The notes under the pieces: generated by a model
Database searches by the model: none
What the model saw: the letters and a program-made list of their open reading frames with translations, nothing else
Told to the model about the DNA's origin: nothing
Part shown: piece by piece, positions 1 through 5,239 of the stretch
Layout: each line of letters opens with the position of its first letter
Numbering within the stretch: position 1 is the stretch's first letter
Assembly (NCBI GenBank): GCA_946480585.1
Contig: CAMLKQ010000154.1
Location: forward strand, 1 to 5,643
Source of the DNA: an uncultured Kangiella sp.
Lineage (GTDB): Bacteria > Pseudomonadota > Gammaproteobacteria > Enterobacterales > DSM-103792
Reading direction: 5' to 3'
Length of the DNA: 5,643 nt
Position numbers and translations under genes: made by a program

Positions 1-180
1 CATCGCGCCGGGAAACCCGCCCGGCATCATGCTTTTGAACAAGGCCGACGGATCCGCCCCCGCCGCCATCTGTTCGCGCATCTTGTTCAGCCATTCTTCC
101 TGCAGCGTGGCGAGCGGCGGCCAACCGAAAAACGCCCGCACTTCATCCGGCGTGCCGTCGAGGGTGATGTTCACTTTCAT
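1..180 (-). CDS. DUF6489 family protein, N-terminal 60 codons (cut by window edge)
   Basis: The first 60 residues of a minus-strand gene are present, and the C-terminus lies beyond position 1. The product begins MKVNITLDGTPDEVRAFFGW. The 'TP(D/E)E(V/A)RAFFG' pattern near the N-terminus, followed by an amphipathic helix (LQEEWLNKMREQM, about residues 27-39) and a 'DPSALFKSMMP' segment (about 43-53), matches what I know of the small DUF6489 proteins of proteobacteria, whose function is unknown. No signal peptide or membrane segment is visible, so it is probably cytoplasmic. The ATG at 178-180 is preceded by GGAG (complement of 191-194) with a 10-nt gap, which supports this start. The gene lies downstream of speA on the same strand, but the hairpin terminator at 251-286 separates them, so it probably has its own promoter within 181-260. 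The family call is from memory of the motif. Confidence 0.72.
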   Translation of the reverse strand, partial: MKVNITLDGTPDEVRAFFGWPPLATLQEEWLNKMREQMAAGADPSALFKSMMPGGFPGAM

Positions 181-250
181 GAGCGCTTATCTCCGTGCAG
201 GCATAGGGTGATGATGTCGTGGTGAAAGCAGCATAGCCTGTCAGCGTGTC

Positions 251-286
251 AAAACAAAAACGGGCGCCGTAGCGCCCGTTTGTTTT
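251..286 (-). terminator. Rho-independent terminator of speA, near-symmetric and possibly bidirectional
   Basis: A perfect 10-bp inverted repeat pairs AAACGGGCGC (258-267) with GCGCCCGTTT (272-281) around a CGTA tetraloop. It is flanked by A-rich DNA on the left (251-260) and T-rich DNA on the right (279-286). Read on the minus strand, the hairpin is followed by TTTTTGTTTTG, a good U-tract placed just after the speA stop codon. Read on the plus strand, the tract is TTTGTTTT, so it could work both ways, but no plus-strand gene enters it within the window. It insulates the downstream DUF6489 gene from speA transcription. Confidence 0.88.
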
Positions 287-298
287 ACCACAAAAAAC

Positions 299-2191
299 TC
301 AGTCTTCCAGATAGGTGTATCCGGACAAACCGGCCCGGAGGACGTCCAGGCATTGCTTCTTGTGCTCCGGCGTCATGCTGCTGCCAGCGATCTGTTCCTG
401 ATACGACCGCAGCAGGGTTTCCGGCTCGAAGTGCACGTAGCGCAGCACATCCGCCACCGTGTCGCCTTCTTCGCACTGGCTCAGCTTGTAGCTGCCGTCG
501 GCTTCGGTTTCGACCATCACCGAATCGGTGTCGCCGAACAGGTTGTGCATGTCACCGAGAATTTCCTGATAGGCGCCCACCATGAAGCTGCCGATGAGGT
601 AACGCTCGCCTTCCTTGTAACCCGGCAGCGGCAGCGTCGCTTCGACGTCGGTGCCATCAACGTAATGCTCGATGCGACCGTCGGAGTCGCAGGTCATGTC
701 CTGCAACACGGCACGGGCATCGTGTTCTTCGTTCAGCCGTTGCAGCGGCATGACCGGGAACACTTGATCAATACCCCAGGCATCCGGCATCGACTGGAAC
801 AGCGAGAAGTTGCAGAAGAACTTGTCGGCCAGTTTTTCGTTCAGATCGTTCAGGATCTCGACGTGCGCGCGCGAGGTCTGGTCCAGCAGCTTGCGCACTT
901 CCTGGCAGATGGCGAAGTGCAGCTGCTCGGCGCGTGCCCATTCCGGCAGGCTGATAACGCCGTGCACGTACAGCGATTGCGCTTCGCTGAGCAGGTAGAC
1001 GGCGTCGTGATAGCCTTCGAGCACCGAGCGGGCATTCAGGCCGTTGTAGGCCGCCCACAGTTCCTGCAGCACTTTCGGCTGATCGTCACCGACCGGTTCC
1101 GGTTCGCTGCGACCCGGCGCGTGTTCGACGTCGACCACGTTCATCACCAGCACGGCGTGGTGGGCGGTCAGCGCCCGGCCCGACTCGGTGATGATGTCCG
1201 GATGCGGCAATTCTTTTTCGTTGCAGATTTCGGCCAGCGCGTGCACGACGTTGTTGGCGTATTCCTGCACGGTGTAGTTCATCGATGAGTACGAACGGGT
1301 CTGGGTGCCTTCGTAATCGACACCGAGACCTCCACCGACGTCGACGACCTTGATGTTGGCACCGAGCGCGTGCAGCTCGCCGAAATAGCGGGCGCACTCT
1401 TTGACGCCGCGCTGGATCTCGCGGATGTTCGGCATTTGCGAGCCGAGGTGGAAGTGAATGAGCTGCAGGCAGTCAATCTTGCCGAGCTTGTGCAGCTTCT
1501 CGACCGCGGTCAGCACTTGCGTGGCCGACAAACCGAATTTCGATTTTTCGCCGCCGCTGCTTTCCCACTTGCCTTTGCCGACCGAAGCCAAACGCACACG
1601 CACGCCAATACGCGGGCTGACACCGAGCTTGGCAGCCTCTTCCAGCACCATGTTCAGTTCGTTGAGTTTCTCAACGACGATGTAGACGTGACGGCCGAGT
1701 TTTTCGCCGATGAGCGCCAAGCGCACATACTCGCGATCCTTGTAGCCATTGCAGACCACTTTCGAGCCTTTCGGCATCGGCATGCCGAGCACGGCCATCA
1801 GTTCCGGCTTGGAGCCGGCTTCGAGACCAAAACGCTCGCCACCACCGTGACGGACCAGTTCTTCAACGACTGAGCGCTGCTGGTTGACCTTGATCGGATA
1901 CACCGCGGTGTAACGACCACCGTACTGGTAATCGCTGATGGCTTTGCCGAAGGCATTGCAGAGCGTATCAACGCGGTCGTGCAGGATGTGGGCAAACCGG
2001 ATCAGCACCGGCAGGCTGAGGCCACGGGCCTCGACTTCCTGCACCAGCTGCGGAATCGAAATGCCGTTGTCGACCTGACCCCGGCGCGGCAGTGCCACCA
2101 CTTCGCCATTGGCATTGATGTCGAAGTAACCGGCGCTCCATTGCCGAATGTTGTAAATGGCTCGCGCCTGCTGTACGACGGGGTCACCCAT
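299..2191 (-). CDS. speA: Biosynthetic arginine decarboxylase (PLP-dependent, fold III)
   Basis: SpeA decarboxylates L-arginine to agmatine, the first step of the agmatine route to putrescine, with PLP and normally Mg2+. With the start chosen here it has 630 residues, against about 630-660 for the family. Visible landmarks are the N-terminal YNIRQWSAGYFDIN (13-26), the PLP-lysine motif AVYPIKVNQQ with Lys101, the HFHLGSQ motif, the glycine-rich phosphate-binding VVDVGGGLGVDY, ITESGRALTAHHA, and the C-terminal TCDSDGRIEHYVDGT carrying the conserved active-site cysteine. The frame is open upstream to an ATG at 2234-2236 (645 aa). I prefer the ATG at 2189-2191: it has GGAG 8 nt upstream and begins just before the conserved region, whereas the upstream ATG has no Shine-Dalgarno and lies inside a TACAAT -10-like element. 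No frameshift or missing catalytic residue is seen. A terminator follows the stop directly. The DUF4124 gene lies upstream with no terminator between. Confidence 0.96.
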   Translation of the reverse strand: MGDPVVQQARAIYNIRQWSAGYFDINANGEVVALPRRGQVDNGISIPQLVQEVEARGLSLPVLIRFAHILHDRVDTLCNAFGKAISDYQYGGRYTAVYPIKVNQQRSVVEELVRHGGGERFGLEAGSKPELMAVLGMPMPKGSKVVCNGYKDREYVRLALIGEKLGRHVYIVVEKLNELNMVLEEAAKLGVSPRIGVRVRLASVGKGKWESSGGEKSKFGLSATQVLTAVEKLHKLGKIDCLQLIHFHLGSQMPNIREIQRGVKECARYFGELHALGANIKVVDVGGGLGVDYEGTQTRSYSSMNYTVQEYANNVVHALAEICNEKELPHPDIITESGRALTAHHAVLVMNVVDVEHAPGRSEPEPVGDDQPKVLQELWAAYNGLNARSVLEGYHDAVYLLSEAQSLYVHGVISLPEWARAEQLHFAICQEVRKLLDQTSRAHVEILNDLNEKLADKFFCNFSLFQSMPDAWGIDQVFPVMPLQRLNEEHDARAVLQDMTCDSDGRIEHYVDGTDVEATLPLPGYKEGERYLIGSFMVGAYQEILGDMHNLFGDTDSVMVETEADGSYKLSQCEEGDTVADVLRYVHFEPETLLRSYQEQIAGSSMTPEHKKQCLDVLRAGLSGYTYLED

Positions 2192-2234
2192 GGCCTTGGC
2201 TCCAGATTTTTGGCCGCCCTGCAAAGAGGCGCGC

Positions 2235-2240
2235 ATTGTA
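2235..2240 (-). promoter_or_regulatory. Candidate -10 element of speA (TACAAT)
   Basis: On the minus strand TACAAT matches the sigma-70 -10 consensus at 5 of 6 positions. It lies 43 nt upstream of the preferred speA ATG and would place the transcript start near 2228. No convincing -35 hexamer sits 16-18 nt further upstream, so the call rests on one hexamer. The same TACAATGC string occurs just upstream of rep (5199-5206). Confidence 0.3.
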
Positions 2241-2289
2241 CGGAGATTGAACAGCAGGTGTTACCGTTTTTTTCGGGCTGCCAAGCCGC

Positions 2290-2751
2290 TCAGCCACAGT
2301 GTTTTGCCACCGCCTGACGAAGCTGGTTTTCCCACTCGGCATACTGCTGCTCAGTGGGCTCATGACGTTGATTATTTTCATCAACCAGATACTTGCGGTT
2401 AGCCGTTTCAAACTGTCGCAGTGCCTCCTGTGCCTGTTGGCAGTCAGCAGCACGACGTGCCTTGTTTTGATTGGTTTCGGCCTGATTCTTCTGCCGCGCC
2501 AGACGGTCAGCCTGTATGCCTTCGGCCGCCTGCCGCATCCTCGCCGCCCGTTCAGCAGCCGACTCGGTGTTGGATTCCTTAAACGTTTCCGGCGGCGGCG
2601 CGGCCAACTGCTGACTCTGCTTGGCATCCGCCGGCGGCGGCTTGTCGCTGAAATGGACTTTGCCGTCCTTGTCTACCCACTTGTATAGCTCACCCGCTGT
2701 CGCCCCGACAGCCGTGACCGCCATGCACAGCGCCATCAATGCCCTACGCAT
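2290..2751 (-). CDS. Secreted DUF4124 domain protein
   Basis: A 153-aa protein of unknown function, predicted to be periplasmic. Residues 1-19 form a signal peptide: MRR, then a hydrophobic ALMALCMAVTAVG stretch and an A-T-A cleavage motif before Gly20. The mature N-terminus ELYKWVDKDGKVHFSDKPP (21-39) is the hallmark of DUF4124, a short beta-rich domain at the start of many proteobacterial envelope proteins. A Pro/Ala-rich linker (about 49-54) follows, then a charged, Ala/Gln/Arg-rich segment (about 63-120) likely to be helical or coiled coil. Cys104 and Cys152 could form a disulfide in the periplasm. The ATG has a purine-rich GAGGGG close upstream, with GAGG 5 nt from the start. It is divergent from ubiK across 58 bp and read in the same direction as speA; cotranscription is possible because no terminator is visible in the 98-nt gap. 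Nothing in the sequence gives a specific role. Confidence 0.87.
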   Translation of the reverse strand: MRRALMALCMAVTAVGATAGELYKWVDKDGKVHFSDKPPPADAKQSQQLAAPPPETFKESNTESAAERAARMRQAAEGIQADRLARQKNQAETNQNKARRAADCQQAQEALRQFETANRKYLVDENNQRHEPTEQQYAEWENQLRQAVAKHCG

Positions 2752-2771
2752 ACGCCCCTCAACCGAAACGC

Positions 2772-2777
2772 TATAAA
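2772..2777 (+). promoter_or_regulatory. Candidate -10 element (TATAAA) in the divergent ubiK/DUF4124 spacer
   Basis: The 58-bp spacer between two divergent genes must hold a promoter for each, unless transcription enters from elsewhere. TATAAA at 2772-2777 could serve ubiK, with a start near 2784 and a leader of about 26 nt. The overlapping TATAGC on the opposite strand (2770-2775) could serve the DUF4124 gene. I find no good -35 hexamer for either direction, so both are weak calls. Confidence 0.28.
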
Positions 2778-2809
2778 CTGGCGACCTTGGTCACCGCCGA
2801 CATGACGCC

Positions 2810-3058
2810 ATGATAGACGCCCAAACCATTGCCGATCTTGCCCGTCGTTTGGGCGAGAGTCTGCCACCGCAATTGAAAACCCTGCAGGCCGAAGCCGAGC
2901 AGAATTTCCGCGCCCTGCTGACTGCCCAGTTCAGCAAGCTGAATCTGGTCACCCGGGAAGAGTTCGATGCCCAGGTCAAGGTATTGACCCGGACCCGGGA
3001 AAAGATCGATGCGCTGGAAGCCGAACTCGCGGCGCTGAAGGCCAAACAAAACGGCTGA
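2810..3058 (+). CDS. ubiK: Ubiquinone biosynthesis accessory factor UbiK (BMFP/YqiC family)
   Basis: An 82-aa protein of the BMFP family. In enterobacteria UbiK binds UbiJ and assists the Ubi complex during aerobic ubiquinone synthesis; it was earlier described as a membrane-fusogenic trimer. The sequence shows the family plan: MIDAQTIADLARRLGESLP (1-19), an amphipathic helix predicted to contact membrane; a middle helix rich in Phe/Gln; the signature LVTREEFDAQ (46-55); and a C-terminal heptad-like coiled coil (about 53-79, rich in Leu, Glu, Lys and Ala). Length is slightly short for the family (roughly 80-100). The start agrees with the conserved 'MID' opening, yet no Shine-Dalgarno lies upstream; instead a three-codon reading frame (ATG at 2802) ends in TGA overlapping the ubiK ATG as ATGA. 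comM follows on the same strand after 159 nt. Confidence 0.92.
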   Translation: MIDAQTIADLARRLGESLPPQLKTLQAEAEQNFRALLTAQFSKLNLVTREEFDAQVKVLTRTREKIDALEAELAALKAKQNG

Positions 3059-3217
3059 GCCCGAGCCACGGCCAGCGCTGCTGGCGGACAGGCTTTTGCG
3101 AGATCAGCCATAGCCCGAACCGGGCGGGTCCTTCTACAGTGGCAGGCTCGCACAGTCAGCGTCAGGACGACGCGGCTGCTTTCGATACCGAACCGCTAGT
3201 GCCACACAGGGACGTGC

Positions 3218-4726
3218 ATGAGTCTGTCGCTATTGTTCACCCGCGCCGGCTTTGGCGTTCAGGCGCCTCAAGTCGTGGTGGAAACCCACCTGTCGCCGGG
3301 ACTGCCCGGCTTCAGCATCGTCGGCCTGCCGGAAGCTGCGGTAAAAGAGAGCAAAGACCGGGTCCGCTCGGCGCTGCTCAACGCCCGTTTTGAATTTCCT
3401 GCCCAGCGCATCACGGTCAACCTTGCCCCGGCCGATCTGCCAAAAGACGGCGGCCGCTTCGATCTGCCGATCGCGCTCGGTATTTTGGCGGCGACCGGGC
3501 AAATCCCGACCGATAAGCTGGACCAGTATGAATTCCTCGGTGAGCTCGCCCTGTCCGGCGAGTTGCGGCCGTTCAGCGGCGCGCTGCCGGTGGCGGTCGC
3601 GACCCGCCACAAAGGTCGCAAGCTGGTGCTGCCGGCCGGCAACGGACAGGAAGCGGCACTGGCCGGCGGCGAAGTCTTCGCGGCCGCCCATTTGCTGGAG
3701 GTTTGTGCGCATTTGCAGGGCCAGCAGCGGTTGCCCGAACCGGAGACCCTGACCACCGTTGCCAGGGCCGACGCGCCCGATCTGGCCGATGTCCGCGGCC
3801 AGGCTACCGCCAAGCGCGCGCTGACCATTGCAGCTGCCGGCCAGCACAATCTGCTTTTCATTGGCCCGCCGGGCACCGGCAAAACCATGCTGGCGAGTCG
3901 CTTGCCCGGCATCCTGCCCGACCTCGGCGATGACGAGGCGATGGAAGCGGCCGCCATTGCCTCGGTCAGCCAGCAAGGACTAGATGCCAGCCGCTGGCGG
4001 CTGCGACCGTTCCGCTCACCCCACCACACGGCCTCGGCGGTGGCACTGGTCGGCGGCGGCGCGACCCCGCGTCCGGGCGAGATCTCGCTGGCCCACCATG
4101 GCGTGCTGTTTCTCGATGAACTGCCGGAATTCGACCGGCATGTGCTGGAAGTGCTGCGCGAACCGCTGGAGAGCGGCAAGGTGACCATTTCGCGTGCCGC
4201 CAGTCAGGCCGAGTTTCCGGCCCGGTTCCAATTGGTTGCGGCGATGAACCCGTGCCCCTGCGGCCATTACGGCAACGCCGATCGCTGCCGTTGCACGCCA
4301 CTCGAGGTGCGCCGCTACCTGAACAAGCTGTCCGGACCGTTTCTTGACCGCATCGACATGCATGTCGAAGTGCCACCGGTGCCGCGCGCGGCGCTGCTGG
4401 GCAAGGCCGCCACCGCCGAAACGCCAAGCACCGCCGTCAAACAGCAAGTGCTTGCTGCCCGCGAGCGGCAGAAAGCGCGTGGACAGATCAACGCACAGCT
4501 CGGCACCAGCGGCCTGGAAAAGCACTGCGAACTCGGCCGCGAAGACAGTCAGTTGCTGGAAACTGCGCTGGAAAAACTCGGTTTGTCGGCACGTGCGTGT
4601 CACCGGATCCTGCGCGTTGCCCGAACGATCGCGGATTTGTCAGAAAGTGACAATATTGGGCGGGCACACTTGCTGGAGGCGCTCAGTTATAGACGGCTGG
4701 AGCGCCTGCAACAGGCACTCGGGTGA
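3218..4726 (+). CDS. comM: ComM/YifB family Mg-chelatase-like AAA+ ATPase
   Basis: A full-length protein of 502 aa (family usual about 500-510). In Vibrio and related bacteria ComM is a hexameric helicase that drives branch migration while incoming DNA integrates during natural transformation. Domain order: an N-terminal ChlI-like domain with GLPGFSIVGLPEAAVKESKDRVRSAL (about 28-53) and the NLAPADLPKDGGRFDLPIALGIL block (about 68-90); an AAA+ core with Walker A GPPGTGKT (216-223) and Walker B VLFLDE (296-301, Asp300/Glu301); a cysteine cluster CPCG...CRC (Cys346, 348, 357, 359), typical of this family and possibly metal-binding; GPFLDRIDMHVEVP (Arg378); and a C-terminal sensor-2 helix SARACHRILRVARTIADL (457-474). 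All catalytic motifs look intact. The ATG has AGGGA 5 nt upstream. Cytoplasmic. It could be cotranscribed with ubiK, but the 159-nt gap leaves room for its own promoter. Presence of comM does not by itself show competence, since the gene is widespread in non-transformable species. Confidence 0.95.
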   Translation: MSLSLLFTRAGFGVQAPQVVVETHLSPGLPGFSIVGLPEAAVKESKDRVRSALLNARFEFPAQRITVNLAPADLPKDGGRFDLPIALGILAATGQIPTDKLDQYEFLGELALSGELRPFSGALPVAVATRHKGRKLVLPAGNGQEAALAGGEVFAAAHLLEVCAHLQGQQRLPEPETLTTVARADAPDLADVRGQATAKRALTIAAAGQHNLLFIGPPGTGKTMLASRLPGILPDLGDDEAMEAAAIASVSQQGLDASRWRLRPFRSPHHTASAVALVGGGATPRPGEISLAHHGVLFLDELPEFDRHVLEVLREPLESGKVTISRAASQAEFPARFQLVAAMNPCPCGHYGNADRCRCTPLEVRRYLNKLSGPFLDRIDMHVEVPPVPRAALLGKAATAETPSTAVKQQVLAARERQKARGQINAQLGTSGLEKHCELGREDSQLLETALEKLGLSARACHRILRVARTIADLSESDNIGRAHLLEALSYRRLERLQQALG

Positions 4727-4799
4727 GAGATCATTTTTGTTTGCTGTCGGCGAGTTTTACAAAACCTGTGGTTATTGAAAAAAGGGCGAAAAATTTTCT

Positions 4800-4814
4800 G
4801 ACAGTCCGACAGTC
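4800..4814 (+). repeat. Tandem GACAGTC direct repeat
   Basis: Two copies of GACAGTC (4800-4806 and 4808-4814) are separated by one base, giving an 8-bp period. The second copy ends directly against the TGGCA of the candidate sigma-54 promoter. It could be a half-site pair for a regulator, or chance. Confidence 0.55.
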
Positions 4815-4830
4815 TGGCATTGCCCTTGCC
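4815..4830 (+). promoter_or_regulatory. Candidate sigma-54 (RpoN) -24/-12 promoter
   Basis: TGGCA (4815-4819) and TTGC (4826-4829) place GG and GC exactly 10 bases apart, the invariant spacing of sigma-54 promoters (consensus TGGCAC-N5-TTGCW). All nine bases of the TGGCA and TTGC core match; deviations are T for C after TGGCA and C for W at the end. The predicted transcript start is about 4841, some 52 nt upstream of the GTG of the following small gene. The upstream 90 bp are AT-rich, with small dyads such as GTTTTACAAAAC (4754-4765), about 80 bp before the start, where enhancer sites often lie. No clean IHF or NtrC consensus was found. A sigma-70 reading (TACACT at 4832-4837) lacks a good -35. 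Confidence 0.5.
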
Positions 4831-4841
4831 TTACACTTCGC

Positions 4842-4862
4842 GCCCCCCGGGAAACAGGGGGC
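4842..4862 (+). other. GC hairpin at the predicted 5' end of the small-gene transcript
   Basis: GCCCCC (4842-4847) can pair with GGGGGC (4857-4862), leaving a 9-nt loop CGGGAAACA. No U-tract follows, so it is not a terminator. If transcription starts near 4841 as the sigma-54 element predicts, this stem would sit at the very 5' end of the mRNA, where such stems can stabilise transcripts. It ends 18 nt before the Shine-Dalgarno and should not block it. Confidence 0.45.
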
Positions 4863-4879
4863 AGGCTGTAACGTCACAT

Positions 4880-4884
4880 GGAGG
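4880..4884 (+). promoter_or_regulatory. Ribosome binding site deciding the GTG start at 4893
   Basis: GGAGG, followed by A, is a perfect anti-16S match and lies 8 nt upstream of the GTG at 4893-4895. An in-frame ATG at 4878 overlaps the GGAGG itself, and the ATG at 4885 is out of frame, so the GTG is the best start. Confidence 0.75.
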
Positions 4885-4892
4885 ATGGATAC

Positions 4893-5093
4893 GTGACAAC
4901 ACAACGTAGCTTCCCGTGCCAACCGGGTTTGTATCGCTACAAACCGATTGCGCTGCTGCCGTGGATGCCCGTTCAGGTAATCAAGGAATCAGTTCGTGAG
5001 CCGGATACCCTCCGCGTTCGCTGCGCTGGCCTGACCCTGCCGGTGTCGTCATTGTTTGCGCATGGGTATTGGCAAGGGCCGATCGAAGCGTAA
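4893..5093 (+). CDS. Small protein of unknown function (66 aa)
   Basis: I do not recognise this family. With the GTG start the product begins MTTQRSFPCQPGLYRYKP and ends HGYWQGPIEA. It has no signal peptide and no long hydrophobic helix. Residues about 13-62 alternate short hydrophobic runs with turns (LYRYKPIALLPWMPVQVI, then DTLRVRCAGLTLPVSSLF), which suggests a small beta-rich fold and a cytoplasmic protein. There are two cysteines (9 and 44) and two tryptophans (24 and 60). Evidence that it is real: a perfect Shine-Dalgarno 8 nt upstream, a candidate sigma-54 promoter about 60 nt upstream, a strong rho-independent terminator about 40 nt after the stop, and no better reading frame in this gap. 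A longer start at ATG 4878 would add only MEDGY and loses the ribosome site. It lies between comM and rep on the same strand. Function unknown. Confidence 0.68.
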   Translation: MTTQRSFPCQPGLYRYKPIALLPWMPVQVIKESVREPDTLRVRCAGLTLPVSSLFAHGYWQGPIEA

Positions 5094-5130
5094 AAAATAA
5101 TCTCATTCAGCTGGCACAGGCTGACTTTGG

Positions 5131-5159
5131 CGGCGCCCACTTGGGCGCCGTTGGTTTTT
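5131..5159 (+). terminator. Rho-independent terminator after the small gene
   Basis: CGGCGCCC (5131-5138) pairs perfectly with GGGCGCCG (5143-5150) around an ACTT tetraloop. G-U pairs can extend the base, and TTTTT follows at 5155-5159. It lies 38 nt after the TAA of the 66-aa gene and closes that transcript before rep. Confidence 0.9.
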
Positions 5160-5165
5160 CTGGCA

Positions 5166-5197
5166 CGGCTGCCGCTGTGGCCGCGTGCGGGCAGCCG
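5166..5197. repeat. Inverted repeat next to the rep -10 element
   Basis: CGGCTGCC (5166-5173) and GGCAGCCG (5190-5197) are perfect 8-bp inverted arms with a 16-bp spacer. The right arm ends one base before TACAAT (5199-5204), so the element occupies the -35 region of the putative rep promoter. It could be an operator or a weak hairpin. In such GC-rich DNA chance is possible. Confidence 0.5.
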
Positions 5198-5198
5198 C

Positions 5199-5204
5199 TA
5201 CAAT
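5199..5204 (+). promoter_or_regulatory. Candidate -10 element of rep (TACAAT)
   Basis: TACAAT matches the sigma-70 -10 consensus at 5 of 6 positions. It lies after the terminator and 35 nt before the rep GTG, predicting a leader of roughly 28 nt. No good -35 hexamer is present at 16-18 nt. Independent initiation is expected because the terminator at 5131-5159 separates rep from upstream genes. Confidence 0.35.
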
Positions 5205-5239
5205 GCCGTCCCGCTGCAAGCTGTTGAGAAGTCCCTGCC

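Noticed and set aside
230..252. TTGACA (minus strand, 247-252) with TATGCT (230-235) as a promoter for the DUF6489 gene
   Set aside because: Both hexamers are good, but the spacer is only 11 bp, far short of the 16-18 needed, and the first overlaps the terminator edge.
353..1288. 311-aa plus-strand open frame opposite speA
   Set aside because: It is a shadow of the speA coding strand: its composition (His/Val/Phe/Arg-rich, repetitive) is typical of antisense of GC-rich genes, it has no recognisable domain, and speA is certain here. The same applies to the frame at 1370-1873.
2690..2751. Cys9 of the DUF4124 protein as a lipoprotein lipobox
   Set aside because: The cysteine lies too early, within the hydrophobic core, and an A-T-A signal peptidase I site is present at residues 17-19.
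3071..3097. Hairpin GCCAGC/GCTGGC after ubiK followed by TTTT, as a ubiK terminator
   Set aside because: The stem is only 6 bp with a 3-base loop and the short T-run starts 8 bases after it, so termination is doubtful. A second small hairpin (3113-3125) has no T-run.
3230..4603. Long minus-strand frames opposite comM (3230-3976, 3268-4188, 4016-4603)
   Set aside because: They overlap each other and the well-supported comM gene, show antisense-type composition, and contain no family motif.
4704..4740. Hairpin GCCTG/CAGGC at the comM 3' end with a downstream T-run as a terminator
   Set aside because: A 5-bp stem inside the coding region, separated from the T-run by about 16 bases, is not a credible intrinsic terminator.
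4731..4922. 63-aa minus-strand frame in the comM-small gene gap
   Set aside because: No ribosome site, no recognisable motif, and it covers the plus-strand promoter region; the plus-strand gene explains the area better.
5161..5176. Second sigma-54-like match (TGGCACG with GG-N10-GC) before rep
   Set aside because: The -24 half is perfect but the -12 half reads CCGC instead of TTGC, and the region is GC-rich with an overlapping inverted repeat that explains the bases as well.
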